A DNA stretch of 64,000 nt. It comes from Paenibacillus albus. GTDB lineage: Bacteria; Bacillota; Bacilli; Paenibacillales; Paenibacillaceae. Each line of letters begins with the position of its first letter. The stretch's first letter is position 1. The position numbers and the translations under genes are program-made. Shown here piece after piece: positions 23,576 to 31,450 of this stretch. The notes under the pieces are model-generated. The model was not told the DNA's origin. It searched no databases and saw only the letters and a list, made by a program, of their open reading frames with translations. The stretch lies in NCBI RefSeq assembly GCF_003952225.1, contig NZ_CP034437.1, positions 6,429,001-6,493,000 on the forward strand, given 5' to 3'.

Positions 23576-26500
23576 ATGAGAAAGCTTGATCTCATTAATC
23601 GCCGATGGCTCATGGCTGCTGCCGTGACCGTCGGCCTCTTGGTCGTCTCTTCGCCGATTTGGAGCTGGTATTTGAAATCCGAGCATCAGCTAAACGTGTT
23701 AATCGTAGACAAAACGGTGCCGGATACCTCCTATCGCAGCCATGCAGGGCTGACTTGGATGCTGAACAATGCCAAGTACGTGCAGCCCTCGGGCTCCAGC
23801 TACAGTCCTTCGAAGGACTACTTCGGCTTCAAGCCGCTTAGTGGCGGCAAGTATCGCGTGGATGCTGTTCCTGACAACATCGACAACTATGATCTCATCT
23901 ATCTGGCTAGCATGTATGGCGTCGACAAAGAGCAGTTCACCGGCAAGCAGCCGGGACCTACGGAGAGCAAAAGCTTATATGGCGGCATGACAAAATCAGA
24001 TTTCGAGCCGATTCGCAGCAAGCTGCTTACGAAGGGCGGCACGCTCATCGCCGAGCGCGATCTCCTTGGCAAGCCCACATCGCCCGAGCTGCGCGAAGAT
24101 ATGTACAGCCTGCTCAATCTGACATGGGACGGCTGGTCCTATAAATACGTAGCTGATCTCGCGGGCAATGAAGTGCCGGACAAGCTGAAGGCGAGCGTTG
24201 CAGCGATTGCAAACGGAGGGACCGGCAGCTGGAGCTACAAAGGCAGCGGCTATCTGTTCATGAATGAATTCACAGAGGAGAATCTCGTCCTGACGGAAGC
24301 GGATTTGGCCGGTGGCGCTCCATCCTTCGCTTATACAGCGGAAGGCGAGCAGCAGCTGGGACTTCCGGCGAAGGGCAAGCAAGCATACAACGGCTGGATC
24401 GATGCGATTAAGCCCGCAGATGAACGTGAGGTTCTGGCAAACTATAAGCTTGCTCTCTCGCCTTCCGGACAGGAGAAGCTCAGCCGCAGATATATCCCGC
24501 TGACGATGCCTGCCATTATTCATCATCAGAATGAACGAAACGGCACGTATTATTTCAACGGCCAGTTCTCCGTCAATACGGATCTCCCGTCGATCTATCA
24601 AAGCTCGATTCAGACAGCGCTCCGCAAGCTGCCAACTTGGCATGACTCTGAGGATGCCTTCTATTGGGAGACGTACATTCCGCTCATGAAGGCAATCATT
24701 GACCGCGGCATGACAAAGCCGAGTGCAGCGAAGCAGGTCGAAACGCTGCAAGCCGATAATACGTCGTATTCGGCTCGCGTGTTCGGTGATCATTTTCAAA
24801 CGCTGAAGAACGGCAAATGGTCGGATTTCACCATAAAAGGCGTTAACATCGGGATGGGCAAGCCTGGCGCTTTCCCGGGAAATGCCGCCATCGGCCGCGA
24901 TGAATATTACCGCTGGTTCCAGCAGATTGCGGCGATGAACGCGAATGCAATCCGCGTCTACACGCTGCAGCCGCCTGCTTTCTATGAAGCGCTGTATGAA
25001 TTCAATCAGACGACGGACAAGCCGCTCTACCTCTTCCACGGCGCTTGGGTGCTGGAGGACGCGCTTGTCTCGTCCGGCAATGCCTTCTCGGATGCGGTGA
25101 TGAAGCCGTTCCACGAGGAGATCGTGGATGTCGTTGATGCCGTGCACGGCAAGGCTAGCCTGCCGAAGCGAGCCGGACATGCCTATGGCAGCTACACCTA
25201 CGACGTCTCCCCTTACCTGCTCGGCTGGATTCTCGGCATCGAATGGGACCCGCATGCGGTGGCAGACACGAATAAGTTGACGGCGCATAAGCAGCCTTTT
25301 GACGGACGGTATATCTACACGAAAGGCGCTTCCCCGTTCGAGAATTGGCTCGCGCAGGGTATGGAGTACATGGCGACGTATGAGCAGGATCATTACCACA
25401 TGCAGCATGCGCTCAGCTTCACCAACTGGCCGACGACCGATATGCTGAAGCATCCGCTGGAATCGTTTGTGGAAGAAGATATGTCGGTGGTGAATCCGAA
25501 CCATATTTATACGAAGGACGGGTTCTACCCGGGCTCCTTCGCTTCTTACCACATCTATCCGTATTATCCGGATTTCATGAACAATGAATATACGGATTAC
25601 AAGGACAAGTCGGGTATGAAGAACAACTATGCCGGCTATTTGCATGCGCTGAAGGCGGTGCACCGGCTGCCTATATTGGTGGCGGAGTTCGGCATTCCAA
25701 GCTCGCGGGGCATGACTCATCGCAATGTAAGCGGGAAGGATCAAGGGCATCACTCGGAGCAAGAGCAAGGACAGCTTATCGCGGGACTGTACGAGGATAT
25801 GCTGAATGAGGGCTATATGGGGGGAATGATTTTCTCCTGGCAGGATGAATGGTTCAAGCGGACGTGGAACACGATGGAATACGATAATGCGCACCGTCGT
25901 CCGTTCTGGTCGAATGTTCAGACGAACGAGCAATATTTTGGCCTGCTCTCCTTCGATCCCGGCGAGAATGTCGTGCCGATTGACGTCGATGGCGATACGC
26001 TCGATTGGGATGCGCTGCACCTGGCTCCGATTTACAAGGCGGCTGACAGCACGCAGAACTTGAAGGCACTATATATTTCGAATGATTCGGAGTATGTGTA
26101 TTTGCGCCTCGATTATCGGAAGCTGTCTAAGGACGATATTCATACGTCGATCATGTTCGATACAGTGCCCGGACAAGGGAATACAAAGCTGCCTAAAGGC
26201 GTGCCGCTTGCCAATAAAGTAGGGTTCGACTTCTATATCGACCTCGCCAGCGCGAGCTATGCGGAGACATTCGTGGACAGCTACTACGATACGTTCTACT
26301 ACGATTATGCGAACTTGAAGAAGCTGATTCCGATTGTCGCCGGTGTGAGCACGAAGAACAATGGCATGTATAATCCCATCAGGCTCGTGCTGAATAAAGG
26401 CTCGCGTAAGGTGCTGCCGAGTGGTAAGGTGCTTAACTACCCGTTCGAGTCGTACCATACCGGATTGCTGCAGGAAGGCAACAGCAACACGCGAGCGGCA

Positions 26501-26863
26501 GACTACAACTCACTCGCTGATTATGATGTCAACGAGCAGTCCGGCGTGATTGAGCTGCGCATCCCGTGGCTCATGCTGAACGCCAAAGACCCAAGCCTGC
26601 ACGAAATGACAGGCGACCTCTGGGCATCCGGCAAAGGCAATCAGGCAAGCGTAACGACGAAAGGCTTCCATATGCTCGTTGTTCAGCAGAACAGCGGCGG
26701 TAGTGGCGGCAAGCTGAGTTCGCTGCCGGAGCTAAAGACCGGCGAGCCGGTTACGCTCTCGCAGCTGAAGCTCTTCCAGTGGGGCGAGTGGAACCAGCCC
26801 GCTTATCATGAGCGGCTGAAGCGGTCGTATGAGGTGCTGAAGAAGGAATTTGGGAAATATTAA
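23576..26863 (+). CDS. Extracytoplasmic TIM-barrel glycosidase-like protein with a C-terminal carbohydrate-binding-like domain
   Basis: 1095 residues from the ATG at 23576 (AGAGGAAT upstream); a longer frame overlapping the GT2 gene is rejected. An N-terminal signal anchor (about 10-30) is followed by a roughly 370-residue unassigned domain. A clan-A-type barrel begins at KGVNIGMGKPGAFPGN near 420, with candidate acid LGIEWDP and candidate nucleophile VAEFGIPSS near 702. The C-terminal 290 residues, with DSEYVYLRLDY and IMFDTVPG, look like a CBM9-type binding domain. It ends the operon 19 bp after the GT2 gene. Inferred role: trimming or releasing the polysaccharide made by the synthase, as glycosidases do in Pel and Pga systems. 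Confidence 0.8.
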   Translation: MRKLDLINRRWLMAAAVTVGLLVVSSPIWSWYLKSEHQLNVLIVDKTVPDTSYRSHAGLTWMLNNAKYVQPSGSSYSPSKDYFGFKPLSGGKYRVDAVPDNIDNYDLIYLASMYGVDKEQFTGKQPGPTESKSLYGGMTKSDFEPIRSKLLTKGGTLIAERDLLGKPTSPELREDMYSLLNLTWDGWSYKYVADLAGNEVPDKLKASVAAIANGGTGSWSYKGSGYLFMNEFTEENLVLTEADLAGGAPSFAYTAEGEQQLGLPAKGKQAYNGWIDAIKPADEREVLANYKLALSPSGQEKLSRRYIPLTMPAIIHHQNERNGTYYFNGQFSVNTDLPSIYQSSIQTALRKLPTWHDSEDAFYWETYIPLMKAIIDRGMTKPSAAKQVETLQADNTSYSARVFGDHFQTLKNGKWSDFTIKGVNIGMGKPGAFPGNAAIGRDEYYRWFQQIAAMNANAIRVYTLQPPAFYEALYEFNQTTDKPLYLFHGAWVLEDALVSSGNAFSDAVMKPFHEEIVDVVDAVHGKASLPKRAGHAYGSYTYDVSPYLLGWILGIEWDPHAVADTNKLTAHKQPFDGRYIYTKGASPFENWLAQGMEYMATYEQDHYHMQHALSFTNWPTTDMLKHPLESFVEEDMSVVNPNHIYTKDGFYPGSFASYHIYPYYPDFMNNEYTDYKDKSGMKNNYAGYLHALKAVHRLPILVAEFGIPSSRGMTHRNVSGKDQGHHSEQEQGQLIAGLYEDMLNEGYMGGMIFSWQDEWFKRTWNTMEYDNAHRRPFWSNVQTNEQYFGLLSFDPGENVVPIDVDGDTLDWDALHLAPIYKAADSTQNLKALYISNDSEYVYLRLDYRKLSKDDIHTSIMFDTVPGQGNTKLPKGVPLANKVGFDFYIDLASASYAETFVDSYYDTFYYDYANLKKLIPIVAGVSTKNNGMYNPIRLVLNKGSRKVLPSGKVLNYPFESYHTGLLQEGNSNTRAADYNSLADYDVNEQSGVIELRIPWLMLNAKDPSLHEMTGDLWASGKGNQASVTTKGFHMLVVQQNSGGSGGKLSSLPELKTGEPVTLSQLKLFQWGEWNQPAYHERLKRSYEVLKKEFGKY

Positions 26864-26889
26864 AAAGGCGGGGGTGCCCCCGCCTTTTT
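26862..26889. terminator. Terminator of the GT2/glycosidase operon
   Basis: AAAAAGGCGGGGG pairs perfectly with CCCCCGCCTTTTT over a 2-base loop, beginning inside the stop codon. It also works for the convergent VanZ-like gene. Confidence 0.92.
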
Positions 26890-26907
26890 AATATGGATTT
26901 TTAAATA

Positions 26908-27447
26908 TCAATACTTTCTGCGGCTGGATCTCGATCTTATGTAGCTGATCCCTCTACCTAACGTAAGAGCCAAGAGGAGAAATATCGTTCCGCCAGCCAA
27001 ATCGACGATAACGTCTCGGTATGTACCAGTCCGCTGCACCGAAGACAGCTGGTTCCATTCATCGAACGAAGCGACGACAACAAGGGCTACCAATGCACCA
27101 AAGAAACGGTACACTGCCTTCCACCGGAGTGGAATTAATGTGACGTACAGAACGATAGCCAGCATGCCATATACAAACAAATGCGCGCTTTTCCGGAAAA
27201 TAAATTCAATGAAGCCATAAGGATCGAGCTTCGCGGATGTTACCCCATGATTGTAATGAATCGTGATATCCGGCAGCGCAGCTCTCACATGATTCTCGTT
27301 GAAGTGCTGCTGAAGAAACGGCTTGATCGTTTGCGCCTGGTAGGATTGGGAGGAGAAATGAAGTATGAGTGCGACCCATAAGGCGACGGGCAGGATATAC
27401 AGTAATGTGCGTGAGATCTTGATCTCGTTCACCTCTCTTTGTATCAT
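26908..27447 (-). CDS. VanZ-like membrane protein 1
   Basis: 179 residues with four membrane helices. Family marks are FRKSAHLFVYGMLAIVLY, SFDEWNQL and YRDVIVDLAGG. VanZ-like proteins are associated with teicoplanin resistance and cell-envelope loci but lack a defined reaction. The ATG at 27447 has no ribosome site. The stretch GAGGTGAACGAGATC further in matches the region before the second VanZ-like gene, so the real start could be inside. A GATAC-type operator lies 127 bp upstream. About half of the residues match the second copy at 28089. Confidence 0.85.
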   Translation of the reverse strand: MIQREVNEIKISRTLLYILPVALWVALILHFSSQSYQAQTIKPFLQQHFNENHVRAALPDITIHYNHGVTSAKLDPYGFIEFIFRKSAHLFVYGMLAIVLYVTLIPLRWKAVYRFFGALVALVVVASFDEWNQLSSVQRTGTYRDVIVDLAGGTIFLLLALTLGRGISYIRSRSSRRKY

Positions 27448-27573
27448 TTTCTATCTAGTAGACTTGGTTCCTAACATTTATGCGAAATAATAACAGGCAG
27501 ACGACCAATCGTCAAGTAAAGCCTCCCTTATTTCGTTCAAAGAGGATAAACTTATGTCGTTTATTGATTTTTA

Positions 27574-27588
27574 GATACGAATTGTATC
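27574..27588. promoter_or_regulatory. GATAC-N5-GTATC operator, VanZ1 side
   Basis: GATACGAATTGTATC, both half-sites perfect. It lies in the divergent region between VanZ1 and the XRE regulator. Confidence 0.72.
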
Positions 27589-27638
27589 AAAATAAATAAA
27601 AAGACCGATATTTATTTGATTTATCGCGAAAAAACAAA

Positions 27639-27689
27639 TTGACACGATACGTTTAGTATCATAGTATGTTTATAGATACAATTTGTATA
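27639..27689 (+). promoter_or_regulatory. Promoter of the XRE regulator with two GATAC operators
   Basis: Consensus-quality promoter: TTGACA (27639-27644), 17-bp gap, TAGTAT (27662-27667). The gap is filled by operator GATACGTTTAGTATC (27646-27660). A second copy, GATACAATTTGTATA (27675-27689), covers the expected transcription start. Binding to either would block RNA polymerase, which fits autorepression. Confidence 0.78.
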
Positions 27690-27810
27690 TAAAGTAATAG
27701 ACACTCTCGTGTTTGCCTTGCGAATATTTTCTGCATTTATTTCAGATACATCCACTATGAAAGCATACATGCCACAACGACAATTGGCGGCAAGAGGAGG
27801 GATCGCATCG

Positions 27811-28026
27811 GTGTTACATCTCGGTAATACCATCGCTGAATTACGAGAGGCAAGAGCGATTACACAAGAAGAACTAGCTAGAAAATTAGGCATATCCAGA
27901 TCGACCCTCTCTCATTACGAAAAGAACAGAAGAAAGCCGCCGTTGGATTTTATTGTGCAGTTGGCCAATACGTTCAACATATCCATTGAGCAAATTATTA
28001 ATGCGCCGAAAAAAGAACAAGCGTAA
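27811..28026 (+). CDS. Small XRE-family repressor, candidate master regulator of the exopolysaccharide locus
   Basis: 71 residues, essentially one Cro/CI-type helix-turn-helix: LREARAITQEELARKLGISRSTLSHYEKNRRKPP, then a short tail with FNISIEQIINAPKK. The GTG at 27811 has GGAGGG 9 bases upstream; an in-frame ATG at 27772 has none. No sensor domain, so a signal would have to act through a partner protein or by level. Three copies of the 15-bp operator lie before it and nine more precede exopolysaccharide genes in this window. It lies between two VanZ-like genes. That it binds GATAC-N5-GTATC is inference from position. Confidence 0.85.
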   Translation: MLHLGNTIAELREARAITQEELARKLGISRSTLSHYEKNRRKPPLDFIVQLANTFNISIEQIINAPKKEQA

Positions 28027-28076
28027 ACGGAACGATCGTTTCCTGTAAGCTGTAGGGAGGCGATCTTCTCGTTTAT

Positions 28077-28110
28077 AAAGAAGTCTGCCTATAATAAGGC
28101 AGACTTCTTT
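28077..28110. terminator. Bidirectional terminator between the XRE gene and VanZ2
   Basis: 13-bp perfect stem AAAGAAGTCTGCC/GGCAGACTTCTTT with a loop of 8. It includes the last codons of VanZ2, so the hairpin overlaps coding sequence. Confidence 0.85.
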
Positions 28111-28610
28111 ACGTTCTTCGACTTTATATATCTTGCCCATTTAGATAGCAGAATGAATATTAACAGAAACAACATGCCTCCCGATACGTCAACGCCTACA
28201 TCTCGAATCGTGCTTGTTCGCCCCCCGGTGAATAGTTGGTTCCACTCATCTAATGAAGCGATACCCGCTACAATGATCAATGAAGCCAGCATGCTGTAAG
28301 GCAATTTTAGCCGCAGCGGATACAAAGCGATATAGACGACAATCGCAAACACACCGTAAACAAACATATGCGCGCTTTTGCGAAATACGAATTCAATGAA
28401 ACCGAAGGGATCACTCTTCGCCGATATAGCGGAGTGCAAATAATGAACCGTCACATCCGGCAGCAGCCTTCTTACTGTATCTTCGTTAAAATGCTGATGA
28501 AGAAAAGGAATAATCGTTTGCTTCTGATACGGTTCAGATGAGAAGTGAAAGATGAGCATCACCCACATAACGGCTGGTAAAACATAAACAATCGAACGTG
28601 AGAATTTAAT
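28089..28610 (-). CDS. VanZ-like membrane protein 2, probable ATT start
   Basis: Paralogue of VanZ1 with the same marks: FRKSAHMFVYGVFAIVVY, SLDEWNQL, IRDVGVDVSGG. The first in-frame ATG (28568) cuts the first membrane helix in half and has no ribosome site. The frame runs upstream to the stop codon at 28611-28613's neighbour (TAG of the epimerase, 28614-28616), with no ATG, GTG or TTG. An ATT at 28608-28610 has GAGGTG six bases before it and gives a protein aligning with VanZ1 over its full helix (KFSRSIVYVLPAVMWVMLIF beside KISRTLLYILPVALWVALIL). If ATT is not used, the gene starts at 28568 and is truncated. Same transcript as the epimerase. Confidence 0.75.
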   Translation of the reverse strand: MKFSRSIVYVLPAVMWVMLIFHFSSEPYQKQTIIPFLHQHFNEDTVRRLLPDVTVHYLHSAISAKSDPFGFIEFVFRKSAHMFVYGVFAIVVYIALYPLRLKLPYSMLASLIIVAGIASLDEWNQLFTGGRTSTIRDVGVDVSGGMLFLLIFILLSKWARYIKSKNVKKSALL

Positions 28611-28613
28611 CTT

Positions 28614-29633
28614 CTACACCTCGCGATCTGAATAATCATTCAAGAACCAATCAACGAATCTCTCTAACCCTTGCTTGAGCGAAGTTGTCGGCCTGTAGTC
28701 TATTAGCTGCTGAATATCTTCTATATCCGCATAGGTCGCCATGACGTCGCCCTGCATCATTGGCATATATTCGATAATCGCCTTCTTGCCTATGATTCCT
28801 TCAAGATGATGAATCATGGACATCAGTTCCTCAGGCCGATTGCTGCCCATATTCAGGATGCGATAGGGTGCATAACTGCCGCTAGGGTCCGGGCTTGTTC
28901 GATTCCAATTGTGACTCTCCTTCGGCGGGTGGTACACTAATTGCACGATGCCGTGGGCAACATCATCGATATAGGTGAAATCCCGCTTCATACGTCCGTA
29001 ATTGAACACTTGAATGCTTCTATTCCCCATAATGTTTCTCGTGAAATTGAAGTAAGCCATATCCGGCCGCCCCCAAGGCCCGTAGACAGTGAACAAGCGA
29101 AGACCCGTCGTCGGCAGCCCGTATAGATGGCTGTACGTATGAGCCATCAGCTCGTTCGCCTTCTTCGTCGCAGCATAGAGGCTAACTGGATGATCGACAT
29201 TATCACGCGTGGAGAACGGTGTCTTCGTATTCGCGCCATAGACCGAGCTCGAAGAAGCGTATAAGAGATGCTGGATATGATGCAGCCTGCAGCCTTCCAA
29301 TATATTTGTAAAAGCCGCAAGATTGGATTGGATATAAACATGAGGGTTGTCCAGACTGTATCGAACCCCAGCCTGCGCCGCCAGATGAATGACAATCTGC
29401 GGCTGCGTCTCCTCGAACAATTGAATTACCTTAGCAGTATCCTCAAGAGAAATATGATGGTAGTGAAACCGCTCATAATCGGTCAATAGATTCAGTCTCG
29501 AATCCTTTAATCGAACATCGTAATAGTCATTCCTATTATCCGCACCAATGACAGTGCAGCCTTGCTCAAGCAGCCTTCGAGCGACATGGAAACCGATAAA
29601 CCCAGCGCAGCCCGTTACTAGAATTACAGTCAT
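28614..29633 (-). CDS. UDP-glucuronate 4-epimerase-like NAD-dependent epimerase
   Basis: Extended short-chain dehydrogenase, 339 residues. NAD motif GCAGFIG at 8-14, catalytic YAATK near 152, and the stretch ADNRNDYYDVRLK near 31, typical of UDP-glucuronate 4-epimerases (LpsL/Cap1J type), which make UDP-galacturonate. It should act in the cytoplasm supplying the exopolysaccharide. Minus-strand promoter TTGAAA-16-TATAAT (29771-29798) encloses a GATAC-type operator. VanZ2 follows immediately. Confidence 0.85.
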   Translation of the reverse strand: MTVILVTGCAGFIGFHVARRLLEQGCTVIGADNRNDYYDVRLKDSRLNLLTDYERFHYHHISLEDTAKVIQLFEETQPQIVIHLAAQAGVRYSLDNPHVYIQSNLAAFTNILEGCRLHHIQHLLYASSSSVYGANTKTPFSTRDNVDHPVSLYAATKKANELMAHTYSHLYGLPTTGLRLFTVYGPWGRPDMAYFNFTRNIMGNRSIQVFNYGRMKRDFTYIDDVAHGIVQLVYHPPKESHNWNRTSPDPSGSYAPYRILNMGSNRPEELMSMIHHLEGIIGKKAIIEYMPMMQGDVMATYADIEDIQQLIDYRPTTSLKQGLERFVDWFLNDYSDREV

Positions 29634-29755
29634 ACTCCCCCCTACTTATCCCCCGGCATTCGCTCTAGGGACAACCATTACATATGTTAACATCTTCGGC
29701 TTATCATTTACAGGCGCGAACGGCGGCTGCCTTAGTTTTCGATACACCTAAGGAT

Positions 29756-29798
29756 GATACATATTGTATTATTATAGATACATATTGTATAATTTCAA
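29756..29798. promoter_or_regulatory. Divergent promoter region with two GATAC operators (epimerase / beta-helix gene)
   Basis: Operators GATACATATTGTATT (29756-29770) and GATACATATTGTATA (29777-29791) are 21 bp apart, two helical turns. Plus-strand promoter TTGTAT (29764-29769), gap 18, TATAAT (29788-29793). Minus-strand promoter TTGAAA (29793-29798), gap 16 filled by the second operator, TATAAT (29771-29776). One regulator could control both directions. Confidence 0.75.
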
Positions 29799-29840
29799 GG
29801 AAGAAATAACTTTTTTGTAGAAAAGGTGGCTACTCATAGA

Positions 29841-31316
29841 ATGAAGATATCAAACAACCTGAAAAGAATGAGTTTATCGATCCTCGCTACGACAGCTCTG
29901 CTACTCGCTGCGATCATTTATCACTGGCACATTAATGACGTAAACAAGGGACAGGGACAGGGACAGGAACCACTATCAGCAACGGTAACTGCGAACAATC
30001 CCGTTCCAGTTAAAGCGACCATCTCAACTTATAACGTAAAGAGCTTCGGTGCAACAGGCAACGGTAAGGCCAATGATACGAGAGCGATACAGAAGGCCAT
30101 AGATTACGTAACAGCTGCCAAAGGAGTCCTCTATTTCCCAAAAGGAACCTATTTGATCGACGGAAACGCGAACGTTACAGTGAAATCCAATATGAAGCTG
30201 CTTGGAGATGGAGTCGCGAAGACGACCATTAAAGCCTTCGGCAAATCATTCAGCAGAACATTGATTACTCTCTCCGGCAGCAATATTCAAGCTAGTCAAC
30301 TCTCCTTCGATGGCAACAATATTGTGAATCAGATTATTGCCGTGAAGGAAGGAAGCAAGAACATAACGATCATGAGAAGCTCCGTCGGAAACGCAACTCA
30401 TCGCGCCGACTGGGACGTCTTCCACGATGCCCCGGTCACCGCCGGAATCATTGTCTATGGAAACAGTGATTCCATCAAGTTAGACACACTGGACATTCAT
30501 GATATCCAAGCCGCGCTTTGGATTGATGGCTCGCTCATCTCGCGAGGAATCTACATGACAACGAATGCAGACAAACCTCAAGAAAAAGTCGCCACTCATG
30601 TTTCGATTACACACAACTATATTCATGATATTGGCCCTGCCGATGACGGGGACGGCATCTACTATGAGGATCTGGGTATTGCAGAGGGACAAGGCATAGA
30701 CACAGGGAGCATTATAGCAAACAATGTGTTCGAGAATTGCGCCAAACGCGCCATCAAGCTGCTTGCCCAAGGTATTACGGTGGATAGCAATAAAATTATC
30801 AACAACTATCTAAACGACAACTACTATAAAGGCTCCAAAGGCGGCAATCTTGCGCCTGACATGTACGCAGGCATTAGCATCTACGCAGATAATAATGTCA
30901 TTAGCAATAACATCCTTAGCGGCAAGGGCAGCTTCTACGCTGCAATTGAGATCGACTCTGATTACAAGACGGTTAATAATATTACCGTCAGCAACAATCA
31001 GATTCTAATGGGCGAAGAAAGTGATCAAGAGGGCAAAACAGCCCTGCGCATCGGCAGTGTTGACAACTTTACCATTGCTTCCAACTTGCTGAAGAATGGA
31101 GAAAAAGGCATTTGGACTTGGCAGAACGCAGCGAACGGCATCATCCGGCAGAACACGATCAATATGCCGAACGGCGCAGGCATTGTTCTCACCACTTACA
31201 TGAAAGATGTATTCTTGAAAGATATTCAAATTACGAATAATTCGATTACTGCCCGCGATGACCAGGTTCAAGAAGATAACAGCCGTAGTACCAATATCGT
31301 TGTACAAAGCAATTAA
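29841..31316 (+). CDS. Membrane-anchored parallel beta-helix (pectate-lyase-like) protein
   Basis: 491 residues: N-terminal signal anchor (about 9-32), a GQGQGQ-containing linker, then a pectate-lyase-3-type opening (NVKSFGATGNGKANDTRAIQKAID near 68) and repeated right-handed beta-helix turns rich in NNI/SNN asparagine ladders. The ATG at 29841 follows AAGGTGG by 11 bases; the in-frame GTG at 29826 lies inside that site. Likely a lyase, epimerase or hydrolase acting on the exopolysaccharide outside the cell; the active site cannot be read. Under the GATAC-controlled promoter. Confidence 0.82.
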   Translation: MKISNNLKRMSLSILATTALLLAAIIYHWHINDVNKGQGQGQEPLSATVTANNPVPVKATISTYNVKSFGATGNGKANDTRAIQKAIDYVTAAKGVLYFPKGTYLIDGNANVTVKSNMKLLGDGVAKTTIKAFGKSFSRTLITLSGSNIQASQLSFDGNNIVNQIIAVKEGSKNITIMRSSVGNATHRADWDVFHDAPVTAGIIVYGNSDSIKLDTLDIHDIQAALWIDGSLISRGIYMTTNADKPQEKVATHVSITHNYIHDIGPADDGDGIYYEDLGIAEGQGIDTGSIIANNVFENCAKRAIKLLAQGITVDSNKIINNYLNDNYYKGSKGGNLAPDMYAGISIYADNNVISNNILSGKGSFYAAIEIDSDYKTVNNITVSNNQILMGEESDQEGKTALRIGSVDNFTIASNLLKNGEKGIWTWQNAANGIIRQNTINMPNGAGIVLTTYMKDVFLKDIQITNNSITARDDQVQEDNSRSTNIVVQSN

Positions 31317-31383
31317 GGTCTTGGAACAGAACAATAGTAATTGATCCGTTTCGTTTCAAACACATCGTTATCCAAGGAAAAAG

Positions 31384-31413
31384 TATACAAATTGTAACAT
31401 TGTACTTTATAAT
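31384..31413 (+). promoter_or_regulatory. Promoter with a weaker GATAC operator before the SGNH gene
   Basis: TATACAAATTGTAAC (31384-31398) matches the operator with two changes and covers the expected -35 position. Perfect -10 TATAAT at 31408-31413. Confidence 0.58.
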
Positions 31414-31450
31414 AGCTACATAGAACTCTATTTAATCGGGGGAGGACACC

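Noticed and set aside
23996-26020. 674-codon minus-strand frame inside the large glycosidase gene
   Set aside because: Antisense shadow, Arg/His/Ile-rich, no ribosome site; the plus strand has recognisable barrel motifs.
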